NCBI GenBank assembly: GCA_913063225.1
Contig: CAJXYP010000006.1
Location: 69,607 to 118,480 of the forward strand
Length of the DNA stretch: 48,874 bases
From: an uncultured Cellvibrionales bacterium
GTDB lineage: Bacteria > Pseudomonadota > Gammaproteobacteria > Pseudomonadales > GM7GCV1
Reading direction: 5' to 3'
A model generated the notes under the pieces. The model was not told the DNA's origin. It ran no database searches and saw only the letters and a list, made by a program, of their open reading frames with translations. The position numbers and the translations under genes are program-made. Positions 18,674 to 27,135 of this stretch are shown here, piece by piece (position 1 is the stretch's first letter; every line of letters starts with the position of its first letter).

Positions 18674-20344
18674 TTAGTTATTTGGGTAGATATTCGGCAA
18701 ACGATCAACTCGATATACCGACCAGCCCAAACCGTCGTCTTTAAACTGCATTTCCCATACCTTTTCTCTAGCGTCATCACTAGTTACTTCAAACCAGCTC
18801 GCCCATCTTTGAGCTTGACCAGGAGGTACATTGGTATTAGTACCAGGAGCGGTTTCGCGCGCACCGGAATTAATCAAGATATTGCCAGTAATTGGCTGCC
18901 AATCTATGTCACCAAGATACCGATTGTAAAAATGCTCTTGTTCAATGCCATATACCCAAGGCTGAGAAACCTCCATAGTTTCCTCGTTGACCGCATATTC
19001 AACCCCACGTGAGTAGCTTTCAACTAAAGGCATGCTGCCGTCATAAGGCATACTGCGATCTACTCCGTTATCAAATAGCAACAGAGTGCCGCGACCGCTA
19101 TGCGAAATAGCGTGGTGCTTGTAGGACCATTCAACATCGCCAACAGGCGTCAGCAATTTGTCAGCGAACTCTTCGCTCCAACCTTCGTGAGTACCCAAAA
19201 TCCAAACCAACTCATCGCTAGTCATAGATATCTTGAGTACGGCATTTTGATAAGGCATTGACATGATGAAGGAGTTATCAGACTCATCATAAATAATGGC
19301 GTTACCGTGGGTATAGTCGTAAACAATACCCTCATGAATGCCATCATAATGATTGGCCCAATAATCTTCGCGCAAGGAACCATGAGTAATACGGTAAGGA
19401 TCAATTAGATCCAGAAGCTTCCACTCGTTAACGACTTCACCAGCCGTCGTAATCTCTATAATGACATCGCCAACCAACTGCGCGCCATCTTGACGTGGCG
19501 CGTTAGCGTCACGCGTACTGGTATGCCAGTTATCATAGGACCGTACTTCAGTGCTCATTACCAACATATTGCCGTTGGGGATCTCGATCATATCGTGGTG
19601 TATTGAATCGCTGTCGACGGGAATACTGCCTGGAGCAGGATCTTTTGCCGTGCCCGTGAAATGCCAACGATTTACGATATTACCAAGCAAATCGATCTCT
19701 ACCATACCACCGGTTCCAGGCCAGATTTCATAGAGGAAGTTACCATTACTAATTCTTTTAACATCGTGCAGCATGTGACCGTCGGGTTCGTAGTACCAGA
19801 TGGTTTCACCTTCGTTGTCGACAATTACCGCTGGTAATGTATCTGACCACTTTTCTGGCCATCGTCCATTTACGTTAAATAGGTTTACGCCAGGTTCCAT
19901 GCGATCTGGCTGGCTGACGACCACATGTGGCCGTGGATAGAATTCAGGCAATTCTGGTACGTCAAAGTCACCCGCGGCAATATCCGTAGTATTACCGGCC
20001 TCATCAGTGAGCACTGCGGTAATTGAATGGGTCACACCCGCTCTCATGCCAACAACCGGAACTTCATGGCTGGTTACGTAATCTGAGCTAGGGGTGGCAG
20101 TCCAACTGCGGTCACCGTTGCTGAAACCTAGAGTGAGCATTGCTGGCTCATCCGTGGTTAAGCTCAATACCGCCGCCATAGGAACTGTAGGATTAGGGTT
20201 TTGAACTAAACTAATACCACTGGCTACTGGCCCCGTAGTATCCGCCATATCGGAATGGCTGTCGGTGTCAGAATCGGCGCACCCATATAAAAGGACGGCG
20301 AAGCTGCACATTAGTGTGCTAAATAGCGCTTTATTGTGAAACAT
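18674..20344 (-). CDS. Arylsulfotransferase-like lipoprotein
   Basis: The product has a lipoprotein signal (lipobox LLYGC, Cys about residue 22), a beta-sandwich N-terminal domain typical of ASST (about 40-130, with SLTTDEPAMLTLGFSNGDRSW), and a propeller (about 135-550). Blades carry the family's His/NGN motifs: MLHDVKRISNGNFLYEI, IHHDMIEIPNGNMLVMS, YDGIHEGIVYDYTHGNAIIYD and YKHHAISHSGRGTLLLFDNG. ASST enzymes move sulfate between phenolic compounds. This one would act in the periplasm, tethered to the membrane. The ATG at 20344 follows AGGGGT. It is the exported partner of the cytoplasmic relative at 15664; the two genes converge on a shared terminator. Confidence 0.8.
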   Translation of the reverse strand: MFHNKALFSTLMCSFAVLLYGCADSDTDSHSDMADTTGPVASGISLVQNPNPTVPMAAVLSLTTDEPAMLTLGFSNGDRSWTATPSSDYVTSHEVPVVGMRAGVTHSITAVLTDEAGNTTDIAAGDFDVPELPEFYPRPHVVVSQPDRMEPGVNLFNVNGRWPEKWSDTLPAVIVDNEGETIWYYEPDGHMLHDVKRISNGNFLYEIWPGTGGMVEIDLLGNIVNRWHFTGTAKDPAPGSIPVDSDSIHHDMIEIPNGNMLVMSTEVRSYDNWHTSTRDANAPRQDGAQLVGDVIIEITTAGEVVNEWKLLDLIDPYRITHGSLREDYWANHYDGIHEGIVYDYTHGNAIIYDESDNSFIMSMPYQNAVLKISMTSDELVWILGTHEGWSEEFADKLLTPVGDVEWSYKHHAISHSGRGTLLLFDNGVDRSMPYDGSMPLVESYSRGVEYAVNEETMEVSQPWVYGIEQEHFYNRYLGDIDWQPITGNILINSGARETAPGTNTNVPPGQAQRWASWFEVTSDDAREKVWEMQFKDDGLGWSVYRVDRLPNIYPNN

Positions 20345-20509
20345 CAAATATTACCCCTAGTGAAATAAAGACGACTTCAAATCTTATCAGAGCATTTGGC
20401 AAGAAAGTGATTTCGTTTACATATATAAAGACCAGTTGGCGTTTTGCCTACCTAATCTCTCACTTACCCTCTCCTTTTATCCCAAATGGATCAAAGAGTG
20501 AAACTCTTG

Positions 20510-20986
20510 CTATAGCGGAAGAATTATCCATTCCATTTCTGGTTCAACGCCCGCGTCATCAAACAGCGCACTAACCGGGCAACGGTCTACTGCCATTGTT
20601 TTTAGCCGCTCAATTTTCTTTTCCGAGGCGTTGGTCTGAATACTAATAACCATTTTGACACCGACGAAACGGATTATACGAGCACCCTCTTCACGCCCGT
20701 CCCCACGGCCGGTATCCAAGGTTGCGTCGATTTTGATGTCTCCGAATTCAAGTCGCATCGCTTGAGCTACTTTGGCTACCTGAACGCTTTGACAGGAAGC
20801 TAGCGCCGCGGACAGGTGCAAGAGCGGCGAGGCACCCTCATCCTTACCACCGCGTTCTGGTGGTTCGCCAATAATGGTCGAGTGGCCTTCCATTTCAATA
20901 TCGCACCGCAGCCCACCGGCGGACATAACAGAATTGGCGGTTCTTGAATTCGGCTCTTCGATCTCTTTCAAGCGTAATTTCGCCAT
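20510..20986 (-). CDS. OsmC family thiol peroxidase/redox protein
   Basis: OsmC/Ohr proteins reduce organic hydroperoxides with a Cys pair. Both cysteines are visible: LSAALASCQSVQVAKVAQAM (about residue 65) and TMAVDRCPVSALFDDAG (about residue 138). The segment SPLLHLSAALASC is the usual OsmC helix. The 158-residue length is normal. AGAGGA lies upstream of the ATG. It stands between the TBDT1 terminator and the ASST lipoprotein gene. The 162-base gap to the latter suggests a separate promoter for that gene. Protection against peroxides or detoxification during breakdown of the imported compound is a reasonable guess. Confidence 0.88.
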   Translation of the reverse strand: MAKLRLKEIEEPNSRTANSVMSAGGLRCDIEMEGHSTIIGEPPERGGKDEGASPLLHLSAALASCQSVQVAKVAQAMRLEFGDIKIDATLDTGRGDGREEGARIIRFVGVKMVISIQTNASEKKIERLKTMAVDRCPVSALFDDAGVEPEMEWIILPL

Positions 20987-21008
20987 TTACATCCTCTCTT
21001 TTTAAGGT

Positions 21009-21045
21009 GAAAAAAAACGGTACCCTTGACAAGGGCACCGTTCTT
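21009..21045 (-). terminator. Intrinsic terminator of TBDT1
   Basis: A 12-bp stem with one mismatch (about 21016-21027 pairing with 21031-21042, loop GAC) is preceded on the + strand by eight A residues, which form the T run of the - strand transcript. It lies 33 bases past the TBDT1 stop. Confidence 0.9.
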
Positions 21046-21077
21046 AAGGGTATTTCTTGTAACTTATTATAAGTACA

Positions 21078-23654
21078 TTATCCGCCGAAATTCATGGTGA
21101 ATTCGAGACCGAAATTACGCGGTCGTTCAAGACGTGTGCGCCAAACACTGCGGTTTGTGTCGCAGGTCTCTAGAATGCGCTCGTCGGAAAGGTTTCCACC
21201 ATAAGCAGCTAAGTTCCAGTCACCATTTGCTGGCCGGTAAGTAACACGACCATTCCATTTGGTATAAGCATCTTGAGTACAGCTAGTAGGTGAATCATCC
21301 CCGACAGGTATACCCAGGTTATTAAGTCCGTAGGAATACACAGACTGCCAGTAGGCTGAAACACGCGGAGTTAAAGTAGCGCCGCCATCCATTTGAAATT
21401 CATGATCTACTGCCAAATTGAAGGTGTATTCCGGCGTTTGATCCTGAATTCGATTTTGCGTGTTATCAATAATTACACCCGGATTAGAAGGATCTGGATA
21501 ACTATAATTGTCATACTCGTTAACTAGATGACTCCAATCAGCTGAAAGAAAACCGCCTTCCCACAGAGATGCACGTAACTCAAACTCTACCCCTGAAATA
21601 GTGGCTGCTGCCGCATTTTGAATAAGGGATACATCGGCATCCGCACCAAATACGCCACTGTCATTAGGAATAACCACCTGTCGCTGTAGGTTGGTGTAAT
21701 CCATTAGAAAGATATCGGCCATAACATTTACCTTGCCGTCTAAGAACTGGCCTTTAAAGCCCAGCTCGTAGTTCTTCACTTCTTCAGGATCATAAGTCAG
21801 GAAGTCGCCCACACCGGCAAGGTTTGAATTTACCTCTGTGTTGAAACCACCCGTAAGAAAGCCCTCTGAATAAAGTGCATAAAACATGCCACTGGTTAGA
21901 TAATCGTTGCCGCTTGGCTCAAGGTTGTAGGTCAAACTCGCCATGGGCGTAAATGCAGTAAAGGTATCTTCTGCTTCGTTAAAGAACCCATCCTGCACAA
22001 GTGCCTGATTCATAAGAACCGTGATATTACCTCCACACAATGGGTCGCTTGGGGCAAGAGGAAGATCACAGCCACTAATGGCAACTTCCAAGTTGGAGAA
22101 TGACCTATCGTCTGAGGTGTAACGGCCACCAATATCAAGGGTAAATCGGTCGTTTATGTCATAGGTTACATGCGCGAAAACACCGTGAGATTTGTTGTAA
22201 ACAGACACTTCACCAAAGAAAGGTCCTGGGCCATTTGGATTTAGTCGGGGACCATTTGGCCATTGACCTAAGCCCGTGGGATTATCAGGAACTAACTCAA
22301 AAGCCAAACCGCCATTAGAGGAACAATTAAATTGCACGGTAGGATCGGTATAACCGCCACTGGCGGTAAATTCGCGATTACAAGTATCGCTCCCATTCAG
22401 AGCATCTTCTGCGAAGTAGTTGTAACCAACGGTGAAGCGAATATTCTCGCTCACTTCACCTTCAAATAATGCTTCAAATCCTCGAGTTTCGTTATTTTGC
22501 CCCTCAGAACTTGTAGTACCAATATGATCGATCGGCAGTGAGGTGTAATCACGATCGGCAAGATAGGTATATTCCATATTTCGATATGAAGCTTTGAGCT
22601 TGATGGTCGCATTTTCTAGTGAACCGAATTGTCCGGCGGAATCCCATTCCATGCCGAAGGCCGCACCAACTTCATCTACGTTTGCAAAAGTTACTCTGTC
22701 AGAAGAATGCACGAAGTCTCCAGCCGCCATATCGTCGTCGCATATATCAAATAGCGCCTGAGTAGCTCCGGCAAAAAGCCTTCTTTCCAAGTTGCCCGTT
22801 CCGCCACCCCACTGAGGGGCATCACCGAGTGCGCCTTGACCGATACATTGACCACCTAAGTTGTCATCTCTTTTCTTCACAGAAGTGAAGGCAGCATCAA
22901 ACATTAATTGATCACTAGCCTCATAACGAAACGCTGCTCGTATAGCTTTGGTATCAGTAAAACCTGAATCTATATCCAAGTTCTGATTATAGTAGTAGCC
23001 GTCAAACTCTTCAGAAGAAGCACTAATACGTGCATAGAGTTGATCGGTAATGGGTATATTTACCATGCCGCGAACGTTCTGCTCGCCATCTTCACCCGCA
23101 CGAAGTCTGATATTAGCGTCAAACTCTTCACTAGGCTTAGCGGAAATAATATTTACCGCACCACCCATAACATTCTTACCAAAGAGTGTCCCCTGCGGGC
23201 CACGCAACACTTCAACACGCTCAATATCTAGCGTACTGCTATATCCACCCAAGGATGAAGGAATGTAGTGCCCATCAACATACATACCAGAACCGAATAC
23301 AAAGACCGGATCCGGATGTCCGCCACCAATACCACGGATAACAACCCGATTTTGGTTTGCACGGTTAGAAGACGTCATAGTCAGATTAGGTACATAGTCG
23401 CTCATGTCATCGACACTGAGTATTCCCTGAACCTGCATCTGCTCGCCAGTCATGGCAGCAATCGACATTGGCTGATCAAGCAGCCGTTCTTCACGGCGTC
23501 TGGACGTAACCAGAATCTCTTCAAGCAGCAGTGAAGCTGATGAGGCTTGCTGAGCCATAGCCGAATTAGTTGATAGTAGTAGTGTTGCTCCGAGCACACA
23601 GCTTAGTGCTGAAACAGATACCTGAACCCCTCGAAAAACAGAATTGTTTTCCAT
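21078..23654 (-). CDS. TonB-dependent outer-membrane receptor (TBDT1)
   Basis: This is an outer-membrane active transporter driven by TonB. The frame opens at 23717, but ATG 23654 is chosen: it has the strong SD GGGGGAG and gives an ordinary signal peptide (SALSCVLGATLLLSTNSAMAQQ). The N-terminal plug has LEEILVTSRRREERLLDQPMSIAAMTGEQM and then RVVIRGIGGGHPDPVFVFGSGMYVDG. LDIERVEVLRGPQGTLFGKNVMGGAVNIISAKP follows, and the rest is a large beta-barrel ending RPRNFGLEFTMNFGG. This subfamily usually carries non-siderophore organic molecules in carbon-degrading gammaproteobacteria. Its promoter shares a 15-mer with the IclR/tctC region, which suggests it feeds the Tct pathway. Confidence 0.93.
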   Translation of the reverse strand: MENNSVFRGVQVSVSALSCVLGATLLLSTNSAMAQQASSASLLLEEILVTSRRREERLLDQPMSIAAMTGEQMQVQGILSVDDMSDYVPNLTMTSSNRANQNRVVIRGIGGGHPDPVFVFGSGMYVDGHYIPSSLGGYSSTLDIERVEVLRGPQGTLFGKNVMGGAVNIISAKPSEEFDANIRLRAGEDGEQNVRGMVNIPITDQLYARISASSEEFDGYYYNQNLDIDSGFTDTKAIRAAFRYEASDQLMFDAAFTSVKKRDDNLGGQCIGQGALGDAPQWGGGTGNLERRLFAGATQALFDICDDDMAAGDFVHSSDRVTFANVDEVGAAFGMEWDSAGQFGSLENATIKLKASYRNMEYTYLADRDYTSLPIDHIGTTSSEGQNNETRGFEALFEGEVSENIRFTVGYNYFAEDALNGSDTCNREFTASGGYTDPTVQFNCSSNGGLAFELVPDNPTGLGQWPNGPRLNPNGPGPFFGEVSVYNKSHGVFAHVTYDINDRFTLDIGGRYTSDDRSFSNLEVAISGCDLPLAPSDPLCGGNITVLMNQALVQDGFFNEAEDTFTAFTPMASLTYNLEPSGNDYLTSGMFYALYSEGFLTGGFNTEVNSNLAGVGDFLTYDPEEVKNYELGFKGQFLDGKVNVMADIFLMDYTNLQRQVVIPNDSGVFGADADVSLIQNAAAATISGVEFELRASLWEGGFLSADWSHLVNEYDNYSYPDPSNPGVIIDNTQNRIQDQTPEYTFNLAVDHEFQMDGGATLTPRVSAYWQSVYSYGLNNLGIPVGDDSPTSCTQDAYTKWNGRVTYRPANGDWNLAAYGGNLSDERILETCDTNRSVWRTRLERPRNFGLEFTMNFGG

Positions 23655-23685
23655 AATCTCCCCCACATTAAATTTTTGTGATGTT

Positions 23686-23714
23686 TTTATAGCACTCGGC
23701 TTACTAGTGTTCAA
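23686..23714 (-). promoter_or_regulatory. Promoter of TBDT1
   Basis: On the - strand, -35 TTGAAC (23714-23709) and -10 TATAAA (23691-23686) are 17 bases apart. The start would be near 23679, about 25 bases before the ATG at 23654. The -35 overlaps the candidate IclR operator, the same geometry as at tctC. Confidence 0.7.
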
Positions 23715-23737
23715 CAAGTAAACCGAATTGTTTCACC
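23710..23737. promoter_or_regulatory. Candidate IclR operator at TBDT1
   Basis: TTCAACAAGTAAACC (23710-23724) is identical to 11652-11666. It is followed by GAATT and GTTTCACC, so GTAAACC...GTTTCAC forms an imperfect inverted repeat. The site abuts the -35 box from the upstream side. Confidence 0.6.
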
Positions 23738-23814
23738 TAATGACATTAAAATATTGTAATGTTTTATTTGGTGAAAAAAAAAGCCCCTACCCCTCCTTAA
23801 TCGCCATATAAATG

Positions 23815-23848
23815 AAAAACCGCCAACCACTTAAAGCGGTTGACGGTT
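23815..23848 (-). terminator. Intrinsic terminator after doxX
   Basis: The stem AACCGCCAACC (23818-23828) pairs with GGTTGACGGTT (23838-23848) with one mismatch. The A run before it on the + strand (23815-23819) gives a short T run in the - strand transcript. It lies 57 bases past the DoxX stop and closes the cupin-to-DoxX gene set. Confidence 0.75.
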
Positions 23849-23904
23849 ATCCAATTGAACCAATTATTTGGCGCTTTACAAACTACTCGCCAAGGAACTT
23901 TATA

Positions 23905-24333
23905 CTATTCCAAAAGCCAGTTTTTAGATCCGGTATTTTTAACACGATGTCGACCCGGTCCAGTAAAGAAGAGCCCGGCACTGGTAAAAAAATAGAACAA
24001 TTGTTTCTCAATATTTGGCGCTCCGAACTGGTCCAAGCTGAGACCGGTTCTAATTTCTATATACATTATAAAAATCATGGTTCCAAATATAGTCACTTGA
24101 GAGAGCCGCGTGAACAATCCCGCAATTATTAAAAGAGGAGCAACCACCTCTGAAAGATAGGCGAAATACATAAGGAAACCAGGAATACCCCAAGACTCCA
24201 TGCGAGCCATTGGCATATCTATCCCATATCGAATTTTGTACCACCCGTGAAAAAGTATAAGAACTGCAAAAACCATGCGGATTATCAGCAGCCCGGTATC
24301 AGTATCGGTCCAAAAACCCCTATCCATTTTCAT
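23905..24333 (-). CDS. DoxX family membrane protein
   Basis: The 142-residue protein has four predicted helices: LLIIRMVFAVLILFHGWYKI, GFLMYFAYLSEVVAPLLIIAGLF, VTIFGTMIFIMYIEI and LFYFFTSAGLFFTGPGR. LSEVVAPLLIIAGLFTRL and the final GPGR are typical DoxX features. DoxX-like proteins are small membrane components, some linked to quinone or thiosulfate oxidation and others to oxidative stress; the substrate is unknown. GGGGA stands 7 bases before the ATG. It is the last gene before a terminator and lies 138 bases after the SnoaL-like gene, so it may have its own promoter. Confidence 0.82.
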   Translation of the reverse strand: MKMDRGFWTDTDTGLLIIRMVFAVLILFHGWYKIRYGIDMPMARMESWGIPGFLMYFAYLSEVVAPLLIIAGLFTRLSQVTIFGTMIFIMYIEIRTGLSLDQFGAPNIEKQLFYFFTSAGLFFTGPGRHRVKNTGSKNWLLE

Positions 24334-24471
24334 ATGTATTCCCCAGTTGAGTAATTGATCAAGCCGAGATTTATACCACCGCTACTGGGTCAGTACCAAC
24401 CTGCGAAATTACCATTTTAGCTGGTGAAACAACTTTATATCTATAGTGACAATATGGCGCCAGCTACAAAT

Positions 24472-25473
24472 CTATCCTGCGACGATTTGCTTGGCACGCT
24501 CAATCACGTCCAGCCCTTGCTGTTTTAACCACCAGGGAAGGTCGATAATTACCCAGTTTTCAGCAAGCTTGTCGCCCTGTCGCCGATAGACATCGACGAC
24601 ACGCATATCCGCCCTTACATTACTGGCGGGCATTCCCAAAAACCCTCCAGAGGACGTATTGGTAAGATTCGGCCAGCCAAAGAAACAGGCGTAGTCGCCC
24701 TCGGCATAACGGCATATATGGCCGTTAAATACTTTGTCTTTTAATCCCTGCCTAAAGGGGTAGGAATGTTGCTGCTGATAACGTCGAATAGTGTAGGTAG
24801 ACCCTATGCCTGCCGGACCATGCCAAATCATATCGTCGTGCCAGGATCTCTCCAAGACCTCCGGCGGATAGTTGTCGTTTGCGCTTTTATTTAGCTCAGT
24901 TAAATCGGCAATCATGCTATTGAGCAAAGTCATAGTTGTTTTAGCTTCTGCTGGATCCTGGACGTCCAACATAATCCCATCATGCGTTCGCGGCCCCGGG
25001 CAGATTATGGAAGCGCCGGTTTGCACCGGTAGGGGATTTATACCCGCTTGATGCATAACACCAATAATGTCGCAGAAGAAAGCGCTCCTAACAATCTTGC
25101 CATCATTAACGCAATTAAAATCCGCATAGCGCAGGAATACCATCTTCCCTGTGGAAGGAATTCCCATCCAAGACTCGTCTAGCAAGCCCACAAAATACCC
25201 CATGCTGGTGACCCATTGACCGCCATCAGTTTCACTACCGCCCGCCATAAAAACATCTTGGCGACGTTGCACTGGAGACCATGCTTTTAGAAAGGGTTTC
25301 CAGAAGGCTTCGGCTATTGCCTCAGCCCCATCTTGCTCGCCAAAAGGATATACACCACACCAGTGCATATCTTTGCTGGCGTAGTTGCCAATAATATTGG
25401 CGACATTCTCCGGAGCAGCATCTTCTAACTCCCGGTAGTATTCCTGAATAAGGGCTTTGGCGTCTTGGAACAT
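24472..25473 (-). CDS. Tandem SnoaL/NTF2-like protein (copy A)
   Basis: The 333-residue protein looks like two cone-fold SnoaL-like domains in a row. Domain 1 (about 1-150) has ALIQEYYRELEDA, MHWCGVYPFGEQDGAEAIAEAFWKPF and STGKMVFLRYADFNCVNDGKIVRSAFFCDIIGVMHQAG. Domain 2 (about 180-333) has SWHDDMIWHGPAGIGSTYTIRRYQQQH and RADMRVVDVYRRQGDKLAENWVIIDLPWWLKQQGLDV. Single SnoaL domains are cyclases, isomerases or hydrolases of polyketides and steroids; the role of this double form is not known to me. It has no signal peptide. It is a clear paralogue of the protein at 39113. It lies 16 bases after the sodium:solute symporter gene in one operon. Confidence 0.75.
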   Translation of the reverse strand: MFQDAKALIQEYYRELEDAAPENVANIIGNYASKDMHWCGVYPFGEQDGAEAIAEAFWKPFLKAWSPVQRRQDVFMAGGSETDGGQWVTSMGYFVGLLDESWMGIPSTGKMVFLRYADFNCVNDGKIVRSAFFCDIIGVMHQAGINPLPVQTGASIICPGPRTHDGIMLDVQDPAEAKTTMTLLNSMIADLTELNKSANDNYPPEVLERSWHDDMIWHGPAGIGSTYTIRRYQQQHSYPFRQGLKDKVFNGHICRYAEGDYACFFGWPNLTNTSSGGFLGMPASNVRADMRVVDVYRRQGDKLAENWVIIDLPWWLKQQGLDVIERAKQIVAG

Positions 25474-25489
25474 ATTTGCTAAATCAATC

Positions 25490-27100
25490 CTATTTAATAA
25501 GTGCGTTAAAAGCGTACAAGAAAATTACGGTGCCAATAAAGAAGTAGATTAGATACCAGCTGACTGAATCGACTTTGCCGGGAATAAGATACCACCCACA
25601 CTCTTTCTCTGCTTTGCCCAGTGCCTTAAACTCGGCTTTTTGCCCCTGAACGGTGTAGGCAGAATATTCTTCCTGAGGCCCATCGATGATACGACTAGCT
25701 ACCAGAGAGACAACAACATTTACCAATCCACCAATGGCGCAGAACCAAGGCCAAGCAATATCGGTTTGAGTCGCCACATACCAGACCATAACAAAGCCTA
25801 CTGCCACACCAACCAACAAACCCTTCTCCGTTGTCTGCTTGGTAAAAAAGCCCAACCCAAACATGCTGAGCTTGGCGCCAACAAAATAGGAACCAACTTT
25901 ACTCAGGGTTTCCAAAATTGAACCGGACGTCTCCGCGAACATCAAAGCTGGAATAACAATTAGTATTGCCCAGAACACCGTGAAGCCGCGAGAAGCTTTC
26001 AAGTAATGCTGATCGGACTCATCTTTGCGAAAGTAGCGTTTGTAAAAGTCGATGGTCGATACGGTAGCCATAGAATTAAAAGCGGAATCCAGACTCGACA
26101 TGCTGGCTGCCAAAACGGCGGCGGCAAGTATTCCCATCAATCCAGGCAATCCATAGTCATTGGCAAACTCCAAGATGATGGTATTGCCGTTTTCAAATTC
26201 TCGCCCGCCAAAATAGGCATAGAACAATACGCCAAGAAGAATAAACAGGAAGTAGATGAAAAAGGCGACAAAGCCCATTAGTAAAAATGACTTTTTGGCA
26301 TCGCCGATATTTTTGGCAGCAAGGGTTCGCTGCACCATCATCTGGTTAGCCCCATAAACGGTGACATGGAACAAAGTCATAGCAATAACGCCGGACCAAA
26401 CCGTGGTTACCTTGGTGAAGTCAAAATCAAAATCCAAAGCATTGGTCATGCCCTTACTTTTCAGGTCAGACAATACTTCAGAAATAGGCATGGGCATTTG
26501 AGTAATGAGCGCATACAAAATAATGAAGGCGCCAATAAACAAGATCCCCGCCTGAATCACATCTGTCCAGATTACCGCCGCTAAACCACCCATCATGGTG
26601 TAGACCAAAGCAACCGCCGTAACTATCAGGATGCAATAAGGCACCGGCATGCCAGTAATAAATTCTAATACCAAAGAAGTGGCATAAAGCACTGCCGCTG
26701 AGGTCAACGTTTGGGATGTTAAAAATATCAACGACATCACGCTACGGGACGTTGGACCAAATCGGCGTTCCTGATAATCGTATATAGAGGCAACGCCACT
26801 ATTAAAGAAGAAGGGAAGGAAAAACGTAATAACGAAGAAAATAACTATGGGGTAATTAAGATGGATGGCTATTACGGATAAACCATCTGTGTATGCCCAT
26901 GCGGGTCCACCTAAGAATGACAAGGCGCTAAGATAGGTCGATATAACGGATACGCCGATAGCCCACCAGGGAATGCTTTTGTCCCCAAGAAAGAAGTCAC
27001 TCGACGAAGTTACTTTGCGACCCAGAAACATACCCAAGAGCAAATTTACTACTAGGTAACAGCCGAGTATCGTCCAATTTAGAATTCCAAAATCATTCAT
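25490..27100 (-). CDS. Sodium:solute symporter, SSS family (copy 1)
   Basis: The 536-residue protein has the SSS fold with about 13-14 helices. The N-terminal segment SSDFFLGDKSIPWWAIGVSVISTYLSALSFLGGPAWAYTDG is the family signature around the first sodium and substrate helices. ANQMMVQRTLAAKNIGDAKKS and AAVLAASMSSLDSAFNSMATVSTIDFYKRYFRK are typical later elements, the second including the SS of the Na2 site. It should import an organic solute with sodium across the inner membrane. It is paralogous to the symporter at 40179. Both sit next to tandem SnoaL genes, so the transporter and SnoaL proteins probably act on the same class of compound. Confidence 0.93.
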   Translation of the reverse strand: MNDFGILNWTILGCYLVVNLLLGMFLGRKVTSSSDFFLGDKSIPWWAIGVSVISTYLSALSFLGGPAWAYTDGLSVIAIHLNYPIVIFFVITFFLPFFFNSGVASIYDYQERRFGPTSRSVMSLIFLTSQTLTSAAVLYATSLVLEFITGMPVPYCILIVTAVALVYTMMGGLAAVIWTDVIQAGILFIGAFIILYALITQMPMPISEVLSDLKSKGMTNALDFDFDFTKVTTVWSGVIAMTLFHVTVYGANQMMVQRTLAAKNIGDAKKSFLLMGFVAFFIYFLFILLGVLFYAYFGGREFENGNTIILEFANDYGLPGLMGILAAAVLAASMSSLDSAFNSMATVSTIDFYKRYFRKDESDQHYLKASRGFTVFWAILIVIPALMFAETSGSILETLSKVGSYFVGAKLSMFGLGFFTKQTTEKGLLVGVAVGFVMVWYVATQTDIAWPWFCAIGGLVNVVVSLVASRIIDGPQEEYSAYTVQGQKAEFKALGKAEKECGWYLIPGKVDSVSWYLIYFFIGTVIFLYAFNALIK

Positions 27101-27135
27101 ATTCTTTCCCCTAAACCCCCAAAATTATTTAGTGC

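Noticed and set aside
23812-24132. 106-codon + strand open frame over the DoxX terminator
   Set aside because: It begins in the terminator hairpin and overlaps doxX antisense; no SD or motif.
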